Notes: a model not told the origin generated them from the letters alone. Positions 1-7,321 are shown, counted from the stretch's first letter. The stretch is 10,309 bases of DNA from Gammaproteobacteria bacterium (GCA_015494335.1 WGBK01000359.1:1-10309); one strand, 5' to 3'. Made by a program: numbers and translations.

Positions 1-9
1 CCGCCGGGT

Positions 10-837
10 TCAATGGGACATGAACACCGGCACGATCATGCTCGATAGCAGGGTCCGGGTCACGCCGCCGAAGATCTTCTGCCGCAGGCTCGGCGTGCCA
101 TAACCGCCCATCACCAGCAGGTCGGCATCGTTTTCAGCGATGCGGTTGAGGATCACGGTCGGCACATCGAAGCTGCCGGTGCTGGTGCGCAGGGTCCGCG
201 CCGCCACCCCGTGCCGACCCAGGTGCTCGGCCATGCCCTCGCATTGCAATTCGCCCCGTTGGGTCTTGGGCTTGCCTTCCTGCACCACCAGCAACACCAC
301 GTCGTCGATGGTCTTGAGCAGGGGAATCGCATCGTGCACGGCCCGCGTTGCGGCCGGAGTGCCGTCCCAGGCAATGAAGGCACGCTGAAACGGAACGCGG
401 TGGGTACCGATATAGGGGATGAACAGGATCGGTCGACCTCCGAGCAGAATCGCCTCCTCGGCCACCTTTTCCATCAATTCGAGATTGCGGCTCTTCGGGT
501 TGGCCTGGCGCAGCAGTGCCAGATCGTAGTTGCGCAGACATTGGGCCAGTCGTCGCGCCGCATCGGAAGCCTCGCCCTCGATCACCTGGCTGTCCGCCTC
601 GACCCCGGCTTCTCGCGCCATATCAAGGAAGACCTCTGCGCGTTTTTCCGCCGCATCCCGTGCCAGACCCTTGCGGGTCTTCGCATCCTTGACCTTCAGG
701 TGCTTCGGTATCGAGGCGCTGAGGCTGACCCCGGTCAATCGGGCCTGGTGCAATCGGGCCAGGCGCAGGCCCATCTCGACCCGATGCGGGTTGGATGCGC
801 CGTCATCCAGGTACAGCAGGATATCTTTGTAGGACAT
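10..837 (-). CDS. Universal stress protein, tandem UspA domains
   Basis: This 275-residue protein has two consecutive Usp folds, roughly residues 1-141 and 150-274. Each starts with a beta-strand carrying an acidic residue (ILLYLDDG; AFIAWDGT), as Usp domains do. The second domain keeps the nucleotide-binding loop G-2x-G-9x-G at residues 244-258 (GGYG then FGG), although the usual Ser/Thr right after the last Gly is Gly here. The first domain has no such loop and is probably degenerate. The length fits tandem Usp proteins. Family members are cytoplasmic and help survival under starvation, oxidative or other stress, with no enzymatic reaction known for most. The ATG start is supported by a GGAG seven bases upstream. 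The gene is divergent from the DUF2892 gene at 972. Confident as a Usp; its specific role is unknown. Confidence 0.93.
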   Translation of the reverse strand: MSYKDILLYLDDGASNPHRVEMGLRLARLHQARLTGVSLSASIPKHLKVKDAKTRKGLARDAAEKRAEVFLDMAREAGVEADSQVIEGEASDAARRLAQCLRNYDLALLRQANPKSRNLELMEKVAEEAILLGGRPILFIPYIGTHRVPFQRAFIAWDGTPAATRAVHDAIPLLKTIDDVVLLVVQEGKPKTQRGELQCEGMAEHLGRHGVAARTLRTSTGSFDVPTVILNRIAENDADLLVMGGYGTPSLRQKIFGGVTRTLLSSMIVPVFMSH

Positions 838-865
838 GAAAGGACTCCGTCAATGCTGACGCGGG

Positions 866-895
866 AGTATAGACGAGGGCACGGCGGCCCGCTAA
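866..895 (-). promoter_or_regulatory. Candidate sigma70-like promoter of the usp gene
   Basis: On the minus strand a TATACT -10 element (866-871) lies 18 bases from a weak -35-like TTAGCG (890-895). The expected transcript start is near 860, about 23 nt before the ATG. The bases after the -10 are GC-rich (CCCGCG), a discriminator type often linked to stringent control. The -10 is good and the -35 is poor, so an activator may help. Seen by eye only. Confidence 0.45.
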
Positions 896-907
896 GACGG
901 AATCGCG

Positions 908-936
908 TTGATTATTAGAATTTTCTAATATAAGAT
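908..936 (+). promoter_or_regulatory. Candidate promoter of the DUF2892 gene
   Basis: TTGATT (908-913) and TAAGAT (931-936) are separated by 17 bases. An alternative -10 is TATAAG (929-934) at 15 bases. A perfect palindrome fills the spacer between the two elements. The region is AT-rich compared with its surroundings. The 5' untranslated region would be about 28 nt and contains the AGGAG Shine-Dalgarno at 960-964, seven bases before the ATG. Confidence 0.55.
913..930. promoter_or_regulatory. Palindromic operator candidate in the DUF2892 promoter
   Basis: The sequence TATTAGAA-TT-TTCTAATA is an inverted repeat with perfect 8-bp arms and a 2-bp centre. It sits exactly between the -35 and -10 of the adjacent promoter, the classic place for a repressor to block RNA polymerase. 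Its AT-rich, dyad-symmetric form suits a dimeric winged-helix repressor such as an ArsR-family protein. DUF2892 genes are often controlled by the BigR/SqrR/YgaV branch of that family, which senses persulfide. That assignment is inference; no regulator gene lies in the window. Confidence 0.55.
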
Positions 937-971
937 TTGCGCCGACATAATCAAAGTACAGGAGAACCACC

Positions 972-1175
972 ATGAGCATCGAACGCATCGTACTGGCCTT
1001 TGCCGGCTTCGTAATCCTGGTCAGCCTGGCGCTGGCCGTGTACGTCAACATCAACTGGCTGTGGCTGACCGCCTTCGTCGGCGCCAACCTGCTGCAGTCC
1101 GCCTTCACCGGCTTCTGCCCGCTGGCCAACATCCTCAAGGCCATGGGCAAGAAATCCGGCTCTGCCTTCGGCTGA
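972..1175 (+). CDS. YgaP-like two-helix inner membrane protein (DUF2892)
   Basis: A 67-residue protein with two hydrophobic helices, about residues 5-25 and 29-48, joined by a very short turn. It ends in a small polar tail with Lys residues. The second half contains the family signature GANLLQSAFTGFCPL (residues 37-51) with the conserved Phe-Cys-Pro. This matches the DUF2892 / YgaP transmembrane domain, which occurs alone or fused to a rhodanese domain. In E. coli YgaP and related proteins the domain is associated with sulfur/thiocyanate or sulfide handling; for stand-alone copies the function is not settled. The start is supported by AGGAG seven bases upstream. It has its own promoter with a palindrome and its own terminator, so it is monocistronic. 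Family assignment is firm; a sulfur-related role is inference. Confidence 0.88.
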   Translation: MSIERIVLAFAGFVILVSLALAVYVNINWLWLTAFVGANLLQSAFTGFCPLANILKAMGKKSGSAFG

Positions 1176-1196
1176 ACCCGACGCTCGGTTCGCCCC

Positions 1197-1226
1197 GGAA
1201 AGCCCGCCCTGCGCGGGCTTTTCCGT
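1197..1226 (+). terminator. Rho-independent terminator after the DUF2892 gene
   Basis: A hairpin with perfect 9-bp arms AAAGCCCGC (1199-1207) and GCGGGCTTT (1213-1221), a 5-base loop, and a T-rich tail (TTTTCCGTTTT). It lies about 22 bases after the stop codon and isolates the DUF2892 gene from the moxR operon. Confidence 0.85.
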
Positions 1227-1271
1227 TTTCGGATCCCGGAAGGATCCAGTCCAGCCGAATCCGGCATCCGC

Positions 1272-1280
1272 TGCTACACT
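1272..1280 (+). promoter_or_regulatory. Possible extended -10 promoter of the moxR operon
   Basis: TG-C-TACACT is an extended -10 element (TGn upstream of a 4-of-6 -10 hexamer) with no recognisable -35 at the expected distance. It lies after the preceding terminator and about 56 bases before the chosen moxR start, so the operon needs a promoter here. Weak sequence evidence. Confidence 0.4.
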
Positions 1281-1336
1281 CGGGAACAAACAGTCCCTTG
1301 ATGGCTCCAACCTCTTCAACCGCAGGAAGCATGACC

Positions 1337-2284
1337 ATGCTCGACACCGCAACCGCCGACCTGTCCACCGCAAGCGCCCGCATCGAACAGGCACTGAACC
1401 AGATTGAAACCGTCATTGTCGGCAAGCCTCGCCAGGTTCGACTCTCCCTGTGCTGCCTGCTGGCCGGCGGACACCTGCTGATCGAGGATCTTCCCGGTGT
1501 CGGCAAGACCACCCTGGCCCATGCCATGGCTGCCGTGTTCGGCCTCGACTTCAGTCGCATCCAGTTCACCAGCGATCTTCTGCCGGCGGATATCCTCGGC
1601 GTCTCCATCTTCGACCCGGCCAGCCAGCGCTTCAGCTTCCACCCGGGTCCCATCTTCGCCCATTGCGTACTGGCCGACGAGATGAACCGGGCCACGCCGA
1701 AAACCCAGAGCGCTCTGCTCGAAGCGATGGAAGAGCAGCAGATCACCGTCGACGGCGAAACTCACCCGCTGAAGAAACCCTTTTTCGTCATCGGCACCCA
1801 GAACCCGCTCGATCAGGCCGGCACCTTCCCGCTGCCCGAATCCCAGCTCGACCGCTTCATGATGCGCCTCAGTCTCGGCTACCCCGACCCGGCCGCCGAG
1901 CGACGGCTGCTCGAGGGCGAAAGCGGCGCCATCCATCTCGACCACCTGCAGCCGGTGATCGACATCCCGGGCCTGCTCGACCTGCAACAGCAGGTATCCC
2001 GGGTTCATGCCGCCCCCGCCCTGCTCGACTACCTGCAGGCGCTGGTTGCCGAAACCCGCGACCGGCGTCGTTTTCTCTATGGCCTGTCGCCGCGCGCCGC
2101 GCTGGCCTTGCTCGCGGCGGCCCGCGCCTGGGCCCTGATGCAGGGCCGCGCCCAGGTCGAACCGGCGGACTTGCAGGCGGTGCTGCCGGCAGTGGCCAGT
2201 CATCGCCTCATTGCCGTCGAGGAGCATGGGCTCAGCAACGAGAAACTGATCCAGGACCTTCTGCAACGGGTCGCCATCCCCTGA
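1337..2284 (+). CDS. MoxR-family AAA+ ATPase
   Basis: A 315-residue AAA+ ATPase of the MoxR type. Walker A is DLPGVGKT (residues 51-58). Walker B with the MoxR signature is ADEMNRATPKTQSALLEAME (113-132). A sensor-1 region TQNP (154-157) is followed by the LDRF segment (171-174), and the C-terminal lid includes a LSPRAALAL sensor-2-like stretch. MoxR ATPases are cytoplasmic chaperone-like enzymes that act with DUF58/vWA partner proteins, often on envelope or cofactor-assembly substrates; the substrate is not known here. I chose the ATG at 1337, with AGGA nine bases upstream, over in-frame ATGs at 1331 (too close to the ribosome binding site) and 1301; the frame stays open far upstream but without family similarity. 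First gene of an operon with the DUF58 gene (8-nt gap) and the transglutaminase gene. Confidence 0.93.
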   Translation: MLDTATADLSTASARIEQALNQIETVIVGKPRQVRLSLCCLLAGGHLLIEDLPGVGKTTLAHAMAAVFGLDFSRIQFTSDLLPADILGVSIFDPASQRFSFHPGPIFAHCVLADEMNRATPKTQSALLEAMEEQQITVDGETHPLKKPFFVIGTQNPLDQAGTFPLPESQLDRFMMRLSLGYPDPAAERRLLEGESGAIHLDHLQPVIDIPGLLDLQQQVSRVHAAPALLDYLQALVAETRDRRRFLYGLSPRAALALLAAARAWALMQGRAQVEPADLQAVLPAVASHRLIAVEEHGLSNEKLIQDLLQRVAIP

Positions 2285-2292
2285 AACAACGG

Positions 2293-3309
2293 ATGGCTCT
2301 GCTCACTCGACTGCTACCGCCACCCCTGCGCCGACGCATCGACCGCTGGATTGCCGAGCGCCATCCGCGCCGGGAGGCCCTGGTCATCGACCAGCGCCAT
2401 CTCTACATTCTGCCGACCCGTTTCGGTTACCTGTTCGCATTGATGCTGGTGGCCCTGCTGCTGGCGGCCATCAACTATCAGAACAGCATGGCCTATGTCA
2501 TGACCTTTACGCTGACGGCCATCGGCATCCTCAGCCTGTGGCAGACCCATCGCAACCTGCTCGGACTGCGCATCGAATTGCTGCGACCGGAGCCCGTGTT
2601 TGCCGGTGATACTCTGACCCTGCCCTTCCAGATCGACAATCCGGGGCCACAACCCCGCTATGCCGTAGGCATGCAGTATGGGCAACTGCCCCCCGAATAT
2701 GCCGGCATCGAGAAAGGCGGCAAGGCCCGCATCGAGCTCAAGCTGCCGACAAAACGCCGGGGGCGCTTCCGTCCCCAGGGCGTCATCCTGTTCACCCGCT
2801 ACCCGACCGGGCTGTTCCACGCCTGGAGCTGGATGCGATTCGAGGTGGACCTGTGGGTCTACCCCCGTCCCCGCGCCGATCGCAAGCTGGTGGACCAATG
2901 GATCGAGGACGGCGACGGACAGGCGCTCAGCGACACCACCGACGGCGACGATTTCGCCGGCCTGCGCGAGCATCAGCCCGGCGAGTCCCTGCGTCACATC
3001 TCCTGGAAGGCCTATGCCCAGGGCCGCGGCATGCTGACCAAGACCTTCCAGGGGCATGCTTCCCCGGCCCTGTGGATCGATTACCGGGACATGCAGGCGG
3101 ATTCCGTCGAGGGCCGACTTTCGCAGATGGCTGCACTGGTACTGGCGGCCGAGAAAGCCGGTCGTCACTACGGCCTGCGCCTGCCTGGCATCGAGCTGGA
3201 GAAGGATCAGGGGCCGGCCCAGCGCGAACGCTGTTTGCAGGCACTGGCGGAATTCCAGCAAGCCGATCCCGGCGCCGAGCTGCCGCTGAACGAGGAAAGC
3301 GAGACATGA
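2293..3309 (+). CDS. DUF58 membrane-anchored protein
   Basis: A 338-residue DUF58 protein. Two transmembrane helices occupy about residues 44-60 and 66-84, with an Arg-rich N-terminal cytoplasmic stretch. A beta-rich region follows, including RRGRF (155-159) and the YPRP motif (190-193). The DUF58 signature runs from about 217 to 251: DGDDFAGLREHQPGESLRHI, then SWKAYA and MLTKTF. DUF58 proteins contain a von Willebrand A-like fold and are the usual partners of MoxR ATPases; no reaction is known. The start lies 8 nt after the moxR stop with little Shine-Dalgarno, which points to translational coupling. Its stop overlaps the next start as ATGA. Family certain, function inferred from context. 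Confidence 0.9.
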   Translation: MALLTRLLPPPLRRRIDRWIAERHPRREALVIDQRHLYILPTRFGYLFALMLVALLLAAINYQNSMAYVMTFTLTAIGILSLWQTHRNLLGLRIELLRPEPVFAGDTLTLPFQIDNPGPQPRYAVGMQYGQLPPEYAGIEKGGKARIELKLPTKRRGRFRPQGVILFTRYPTGLFHAWSWMRFEVDLWVYPRPRADRKLVDQWIEDGDGQALSDTTDGDDFAGLREHQPGESLRHISWKAYAQGRGMLTKTFQGHASPALWIDYRDMQADSVEGRLSQMAALVLAAEKAGRHYGLRLPGIELEKDQGPAQRERCLQALAEFQQADPGAELPLNEESET

Positions 3310-5294
3310 GCAACCTGCCGATGGGCCGTATCGCCGAGGAACCGGCGAGCCGCAGCAGCCTGTTCGCGGTCTCCTTCGCCTTCCTGTTCACGCTGGCGCC
3401 CCACATGCTGCACCTGCCACTGTGGGTCAGCCTGTTCAGCCTCTTTGCCGTTGGTTGGCGGGTGGCCCAGGAACTGGGGCGGGTGCCGGCCTTGCCGCGC
3501 TGGCTGCTGGTACCGATGGTCTTGTTCGGCGGCATCGGCGTATTCGCCCAGTACTGGACCATCACCGGTCGCGACCCGGGTCTGGCGCTGCTCACGGTAA
3601 TGGCCTCCTTCAAGTTCCTCGAGAGCCGCAGCCATCGCGACATCCTGATCCTGATCTTTCTCTGCTATTTCCTGCTCGCCACCCATTTCCTGTTCGGCCA
3701 GAGCATCGGCATCGCGGTGTACATGCTGGTGGCACTGGCGGTCATCACCTCGGCGCTGATCGCCATTCACCAGCGCGACGACCGTCTGCCCTGGAGCAAT
3801 CGCCTGAAGATTTCGGCCCGCATGATCGCCCTGGCCCTGCCCATCATGGGCCTTCTGTTCCTGCTGGTGCCGCGTATCCCGGGTCCCTTGTGGGGGCTGA
3901 CCCAGGAGCAGCGCGGCGGCGTCACCGGTCTCGGCGAAACCATGCGTCCGGGCGACATCAGCAGCCTGATCCAGAGCAACGAGGTCGCCTTCCGCGTCGA
4001 TTTCGATGGTCCCATCCCGCCGCAATCGAAGCTCTACTGGCGCGGACCGGTGATGGTCCGCTTCGACGGGCGCGAATGGAAGCAGGCCAGGCACTTTGCA
4101 TTGCGCGAACTGGATATCGAAGCCCTCGGCGAGCCCGTTTCCTACACCATGACTTTGGAACCCCACGGCAAGAACTGGCTGCTGGGCCTGGATATCCCGA
4201 TTTCGGTGCCCGAGGAACCGGAAAGCTACCTGAGTTCGGAATACCAGCTGACCGCCGAGCACGCGGTCAACGACCTGGTTCGCTTCCCGGTGCGTTCCCT
4301 GCTCGACTATCGGCTGGGGCGCAATGAATCCTTCGATTATCTGCTGCTGGCGAGCCAGTTTCCGAACCGCTACAACCCGCGCACCATCGCCCTGGGTCAG
4401 CGCTGGGCACGCGAGATCGACGATCCCTGGCAGATCGTGCAGAAAGGCCTGCAGATGTTTCGCCAGCAAGCCTTCGTCTATACCCTGAACCCGCCCCTGC
4501 TCGGCGAGAACAGCAGCGACGAATTTCTCTTCGAGACCCGCGAGGGCTTCTGCGAGAACTACGCCGGCAGCTATGCCCTGTTGATGCGGGCTGCGGGCAT
4601 CCCCGCACGCATCGTGACCGGATACCAGGGTGGCGAGGTCAACGAGGTCGGCAACTACCTGATCGTGCGCCAGTCCGACGCCCATGCCTGGGTCGAGGTC
4701 TGGCTCGAGGACCGGGGATGGGTGCGCATCGACCCGACTGCGGCGGTGTCCCCCGATCGCATCGAGGGTGGACTGGACCAGGCGCTGGACGACAGCCAGG
4801 CCCTGTTCCGGTTCGGCCGCCGCAACCCGGTGCTGTCGCAACTGCTGTTCCGCTGGGACAGCCTGCAGTACGGATGGAACAAGTGGATCCTGCAATACAA
4901 CCAGGAGCGCCAGATGAGTCTGATGCGCCGGCTCGGTCTCGGCATACGCAGCTGGGGCGACCTGGTGCTGACGCTGGTGATCGCCCTCAGTGTTCTGGTC
5001 GGACTCTATATCGCCATTGCCCTGTGGCGGGGACGACCCGCCCCGCGCCCGCCGGAGGAACGCGCCCTGCAGACCCTGCTGAGGCGGCTTGAGCGCAGTG
5101 GCCACCCGCGCCATCCCAGCGAAGATCTCCGCGCCTACCTGCAAAGATTGCGCAAGGAAGGCATCGAGGATGCGGAGCTCAAATACCTGCTCGAAACCTG
5201 GCAGCGACTGCGTTACGGACGGGACGACCCGGAACATCGACTCCGCCAGCAGTGGATCCAACGCGCCCGGCGCTGGCGACCCCGGCGCAGTTGA
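3306..5294 (+). CDS. tgpA: TgpA-like membrane protein with periplasmic transglutaminase domain
   Basis: A 662-residue protein. An N-terminal hydrophobic block has about six membrane helices (near residues 18-34, 36-53, 66-82, 112-131, 134-153, 173-189). A large soluble region includes a transglutaminase core at about 370-480, followed by one helix (553-573) and a charged C-terminal DUF4129-like domain. The papain-like triad is complete: Cys416 in EGFCENYAGSYALLMRAAGI, His460 in SDAHAWVEVW, Asp476 in RIDPT. This order matches TgpA of Pseudomonas aeruginosa, a membrane protein reported there to be required for growth; its substrate is not known. The core probably faces the periplasm. The start overlaps the DUF58 stop by 4 nt and has GAGGA nine bases upstream. 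With moxR and DUF58 it forms the standard three-gene set. Symbol given by similarity. Confidence 0.9.
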   Translation: MSNLPMGRIAEEPASRSSLFAVSFAFLFTLAPHMLHLPLWVSLFSLFAVGWRVAQELGRVPALPRWLLVPMVLFGGIGVFAQYWTITGRDPGLALLTVMASFKFLESRSHRDILILIFLCYFLLATHFLFGQSIGIAVYMLVALAVITSALIAIHQRDDRLPWSNRLKISARMIALALPIMGLLFLLVPRIPGPLWGLTQEQRGGVTGLGETMRPGDISSLIQSNEVAFRVDFDGPIPPQSKLYWRGPVMVRFDGREWKQARHFALRELDIEALGEPVSYTMTLEPHGKNWLLGLDIPISVPEEPESYLSSEYQLTAEHAVNDLVRFPVRSLLDYRLGRNESFDYLLLASQFPNRYNPRTIALGQRWAREIDDPWQIVQKGLQMFRQQAFVYTLNPPLLGENSSDEFLFETREGFCENYAGSYALLMRAAGIPARIVTGYQGGEVNEVGNYLIVRQSDAHAWVEVWLEDRGWVRIDPTAAVSPDRIEGGLDQALDDSQALFRFGRRNPVLSQLLFRWDSLQYGWNKWILQYNQERQMSLMRRLGLGIRSWGDLVLTLVIALSVLVGLYIAIALWRGRPAPRPPEERALQTLLRRLERSGHPRHPSEDLRAYLQRLRKEGIEDAELKYLLETWQRLRYGRDDPEHRLRQQWIQRARRWRPRRS

Positions 5295-5316
5295 GCCACG
5301 GCCCCTGCCCCTGCGC

Positions 5317-5346
5317 TTGTCGAACTCGCCGGCATCGGCCTATACT
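5317..5346 (+). promoter_or_regulatory. Sigma70-like promoter of the winged-helix/TPR regulator
   Basis: TTGTCG (5317-5322) and TATACT (5341-5346) are separated by 18 bases, matching consensus at 4 and 5 of 6 positions. Transcription would start near 5353, about 23 nt before the ATG, and a modest AGGG ribosome binding site lies at 5366-5369. No terminator is visible between the transglutaminase gene and this promoter, so some read-through from upstream is likely. Confidence 0.6.
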
Positions 5347-5375
5347 GAATACCCCGATCATCGACAGGGCCGCGT

Positions 5376-7226
5376 ATGGAAACCCGTTGCCTCAGTTTTG
5401 GAGAACACCGCATCGACCTGGACCGTCGCCTGCTCTACCGCGGCGACCGGCTGCTGGAACCGGAACGGCGGGAATTCGATCTGCTGCAGCTGCTCATCGA
5501 GGCCCACCCGCAAACCCTCACCCGACGCGAACTCATCGACCGGCTGTGGCCGCGCCAGGAGATCAGCGATGCTTCACTGGCCCAGCTGATTCGCCACACC
5601 CGAAAGTTGCTCGATGATGATGCGCGCAATCCGAAATACCTCAAGACCCTGCACGGCATCGGACTGCGACTGATCCCGGAACCGATCGAGGAAACCCCGA
5701 TCACCAGCGCAGAACCCCGCCGGCGCATCGGCCTGCTGCCCGTGGTCAACGCCAGCGGCGAGGCACAGAACGACTGGGTCGAGCACGGTCTTGCAGAAAT
5801 CCTGCTGCAAAAGGTGGATGCGGGAAGCAACCTGAGTATCCAGCTGATCCCACACAATGAGTTCAACCCCCACCAACTGCTCGAACTCTATGGCTGCGAA
5901 GCGTTGCTGCAACTGCGACTCGAAAAAGGCTTTCTGCCCCGTGTACTGAGCTGGGAATTGCTGCAGGCCGGCCACGAAGCCCCCCTGCAGGATCGTATCG
6001 AGGCAGGAAGCATCATGGAAACGGCCGGCAAACTGGCGGCGTTGCTGCCCCAACTGCTGATCCAGCCGGGTCAGGCCGGAGCCGACCGCTCCCGCATCCC
6101 CAGCCACTCGGACAATCCGGATGCCAACGAACGATACGGCGAAGCCTTGCAGGCCCTGGAACAGGGCGATACACCGAATGCCGAAAGGCTATTGCATCTG
6201 GCCCTGGAGCTGGATGGGGATTTTTCCTGGGCTCGCATCAAGCTGGCCGACGCCTTGTACCGACAGTGCCGTCTCGATGAAGGCAGAGATATCATCCGCT
6301 CTCTGCTGGACTCCTCCGGGCTCGAGACCGAGCAACTCATCGCAGCACGCCAGGTTCTTTCCAACATCCTCTATTCTCAAGGCGAGGTGGAGGCCTCGAT
6401 CCGCGAGTCGGGGCAATTGATCGGGCTGGCCCAGGCATCGGGCAACCGCAAGCTCGAGGCCGACCAGTGGATGAATCTGGGTGGCTCATCCCAGGGCATC
6501 GGCGACGAGAAGACCGCTTTTCAGGCCCACGGTCGTGCGCTGGAGTTATACCGCGAGATCGGCCACCAACTGGGCATCGGCAATACACTATACAATCTCG
6601 CCAATGTCCATCACGGGCTGGCCGAATGGTCCGAGGCCTACAGTCTCTACGAACAGGCGGAGCTCATCTTCGAGCGCTGCGGCCACGCGAATCACCAGGC
6701 CCAGGCCCGTTTCGAAATGGCACAGATTCTGCGTCAGATGGGTCAGGATGCAGATCGGGTACGACAGATCCTGCAGGATTCAAAGAAGGTGTTCTCACGC
6801 ACCGGCGATGCCGAGGGCGAAGCCCTCGCGGAAGTGGAACTGATCCATTGCGATATCGACGATGGCCGTTACCGGGAAAGCATTGAACACCTGCAAACCA
6901 TCATCCAGCGCTGCCGGGAACAGAACATGGCCTACCCGCTCTTCATGGCCCGGCATCAGCTGATACGCGCTTACCTCAACCTACACCAGCCGGAGCAGGT
7001 GGACGAACTGATTCGCGAGGTCCAGGAATTCAACCCCTCCGACCCCATGTTCAAGCTGCTGGAGGCCCATTGTGCCTACGAACGGCGCGACTACCCCTCC
7101 GCCATCGACCTCGCCAGCCGAATCCGGGAGCAGCACAAGGATACCTGGGAGGAACAGCATCAGCGGATGCTCGAGAGCTATCAGCAGGCGCAGCAGTCCG
7201 GGCACTGGGAGGAACACCTGATCTGA
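5376..7226 (+). CDS. Winged-helix (OmpR/CadC-type) transcriptional regulator with TPR-like repeats
   Basis: A 616-residue protein. Residues 1-100 form an OmpR/PhoB-type winged helix: LLEPERREFDLLQLLI at its start, RRELIDRLWP, a recognition-helix region near SLAQLIRHTRKLLDDD, and the wing YLKTLHGIGLRLI. Residues 115-230 begin RRRIGLLPVVNASGE and continue VEHGLAEILLQKV, resembling the TolB N-terminal/FlgO-like domain often placed after CadC-type DNA-binding domains. From about 250 to 600 the protein is helical with TPR-like units such as YGEALQALEQGDTPNAERLL and WSEAYSLYEQAELIFERCG. There is no receiver domain and no membrane helix, so unlike CadC/ToxR it should be cytoplasmic and sense a protein partner or small ligand through the TPRs. 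It likely regulates its own locus or the exported protein downstream; that is inference. Confidence 0.85.
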   Translation: METRCLSFGEHRIDLDRRLLYRGDRLLEPERREFDLLQLLIEAHPQTLTRRELIDRLWPRQEISDASLAQLIRHTRKLLDDDARNPKYLKTLHGIGLRLIPEPIEETPITSAEPRRRIGLLPVVNASGEAQNDWVEHGLAEILLQKVDAGSNLSIQLIPHNEFNPHQLLELYGCEALLQLRLEKGFLPRVLSWELLQAGHEAPLQDRIEAGSIMETAGKLAALLPQLLIQPGQAGADRSRIPSHSDNPDANERYGEALQALEQGDTPNAERLLHLALELDGDFSWARIKLADALYRQCRLDEGRDIIRSLLDSSGLETEQLIAARQVLSNILYSQGEVEASIRESGQLIGLAQASGNRKLEADQWMNLGGSSQGIGDEKTAFQAHGRALELYREIGHQLGIGNTLYNLANVHHGLAEWSEAYSLYEQAELIFERCGHANHQAQARFEMAQILRQMGQDADRVRQILQDSKKVFSRTGDAEGEALAEVELIHCDIDDGRYRESIEHLQTIIQRCREQNMAYPLFMARHQLIRAYLNLHQPEQVDELIREVQEFNPSDPMFKLLEAHCAYERRDYPSAIDLASRIREQHKDTWEEQHQRMLESYQQAQQSGHWEEHLI

Positions 7227-7238
7227 GAAAAAAGTCAC

Positions 7239-7260
7239 TTTTCATGATCCTGTCATGATT
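7239..7260 (+). promoter_or_regulatory. Candidate Pho-box-like direct repeat upstream of the exported protein gene
   Basis: Two 11-bp units, TTTTCATGATC (7239-7249) and CTGTCATGATT (7250-7260), repeat in the same orientation. The second contains CTGTCAT, the core of the PhoB box, and the 11-bp period is that of Pho boxes. By my count 13 of 19 positions fit the E. coli consensus. A -10-like TAGACT follows at 7279-7284 with no good -35, as expected if an activator replaces it, but the box-to-hexamer distance is longer than usual. Because TCATGA is itself palindromic, another dimeric regulator could equally use the site. Confidence 0.35.
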
Positions 7261-7321
7261 GGCTCACGGCTGCGGGTCTAGACTGGCCCAGCAGTCGAGA
7301 GAACCAACATGGAGAACGATC

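Noticed and set aside
211..918. A 235-codon plus-strand open frame opposite the usp gene
   Set aside because: No domain, composition of a shadow frame, and the usp gene on the other strand is clear.
1231..1246. GGATCC repeated at 1231 and 1242
   Set aside because: Two short palindromic hexamers close together with no other structure; no role inferred.
1061..1336. Upstream extension of the moxR frame to 1061
   Set aside because: It overlaps the DUF2892 gene and a terminator, and the extra residues do not resemble MoxR. ATG 1337 has the ribosome binding site.
1316..3261. Two 315-316-codon minus-strand open frames (1316-2266 and 2314-3261) opposite the moxR and DUF58 genes
   Set aside because: Mirror frames of well-supported genes, low-complexity composition, no motifs.
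3207..5261. A 684-codon open frame on the minus strand opposite the transglutaminase gene
   Set aside because: It has no recognisable domains, is rich in Gln, His and Gly as mirror frames of GC-rich genes are, and lies wholly opposite a gene with a complete catalytic triad.
7259..7321. Longer N-terminus for the exported protein
   Set aside because: It would bury the signal peptide behind 21 residues and lacks a ribosome binding site; ATG 7322 fits both.
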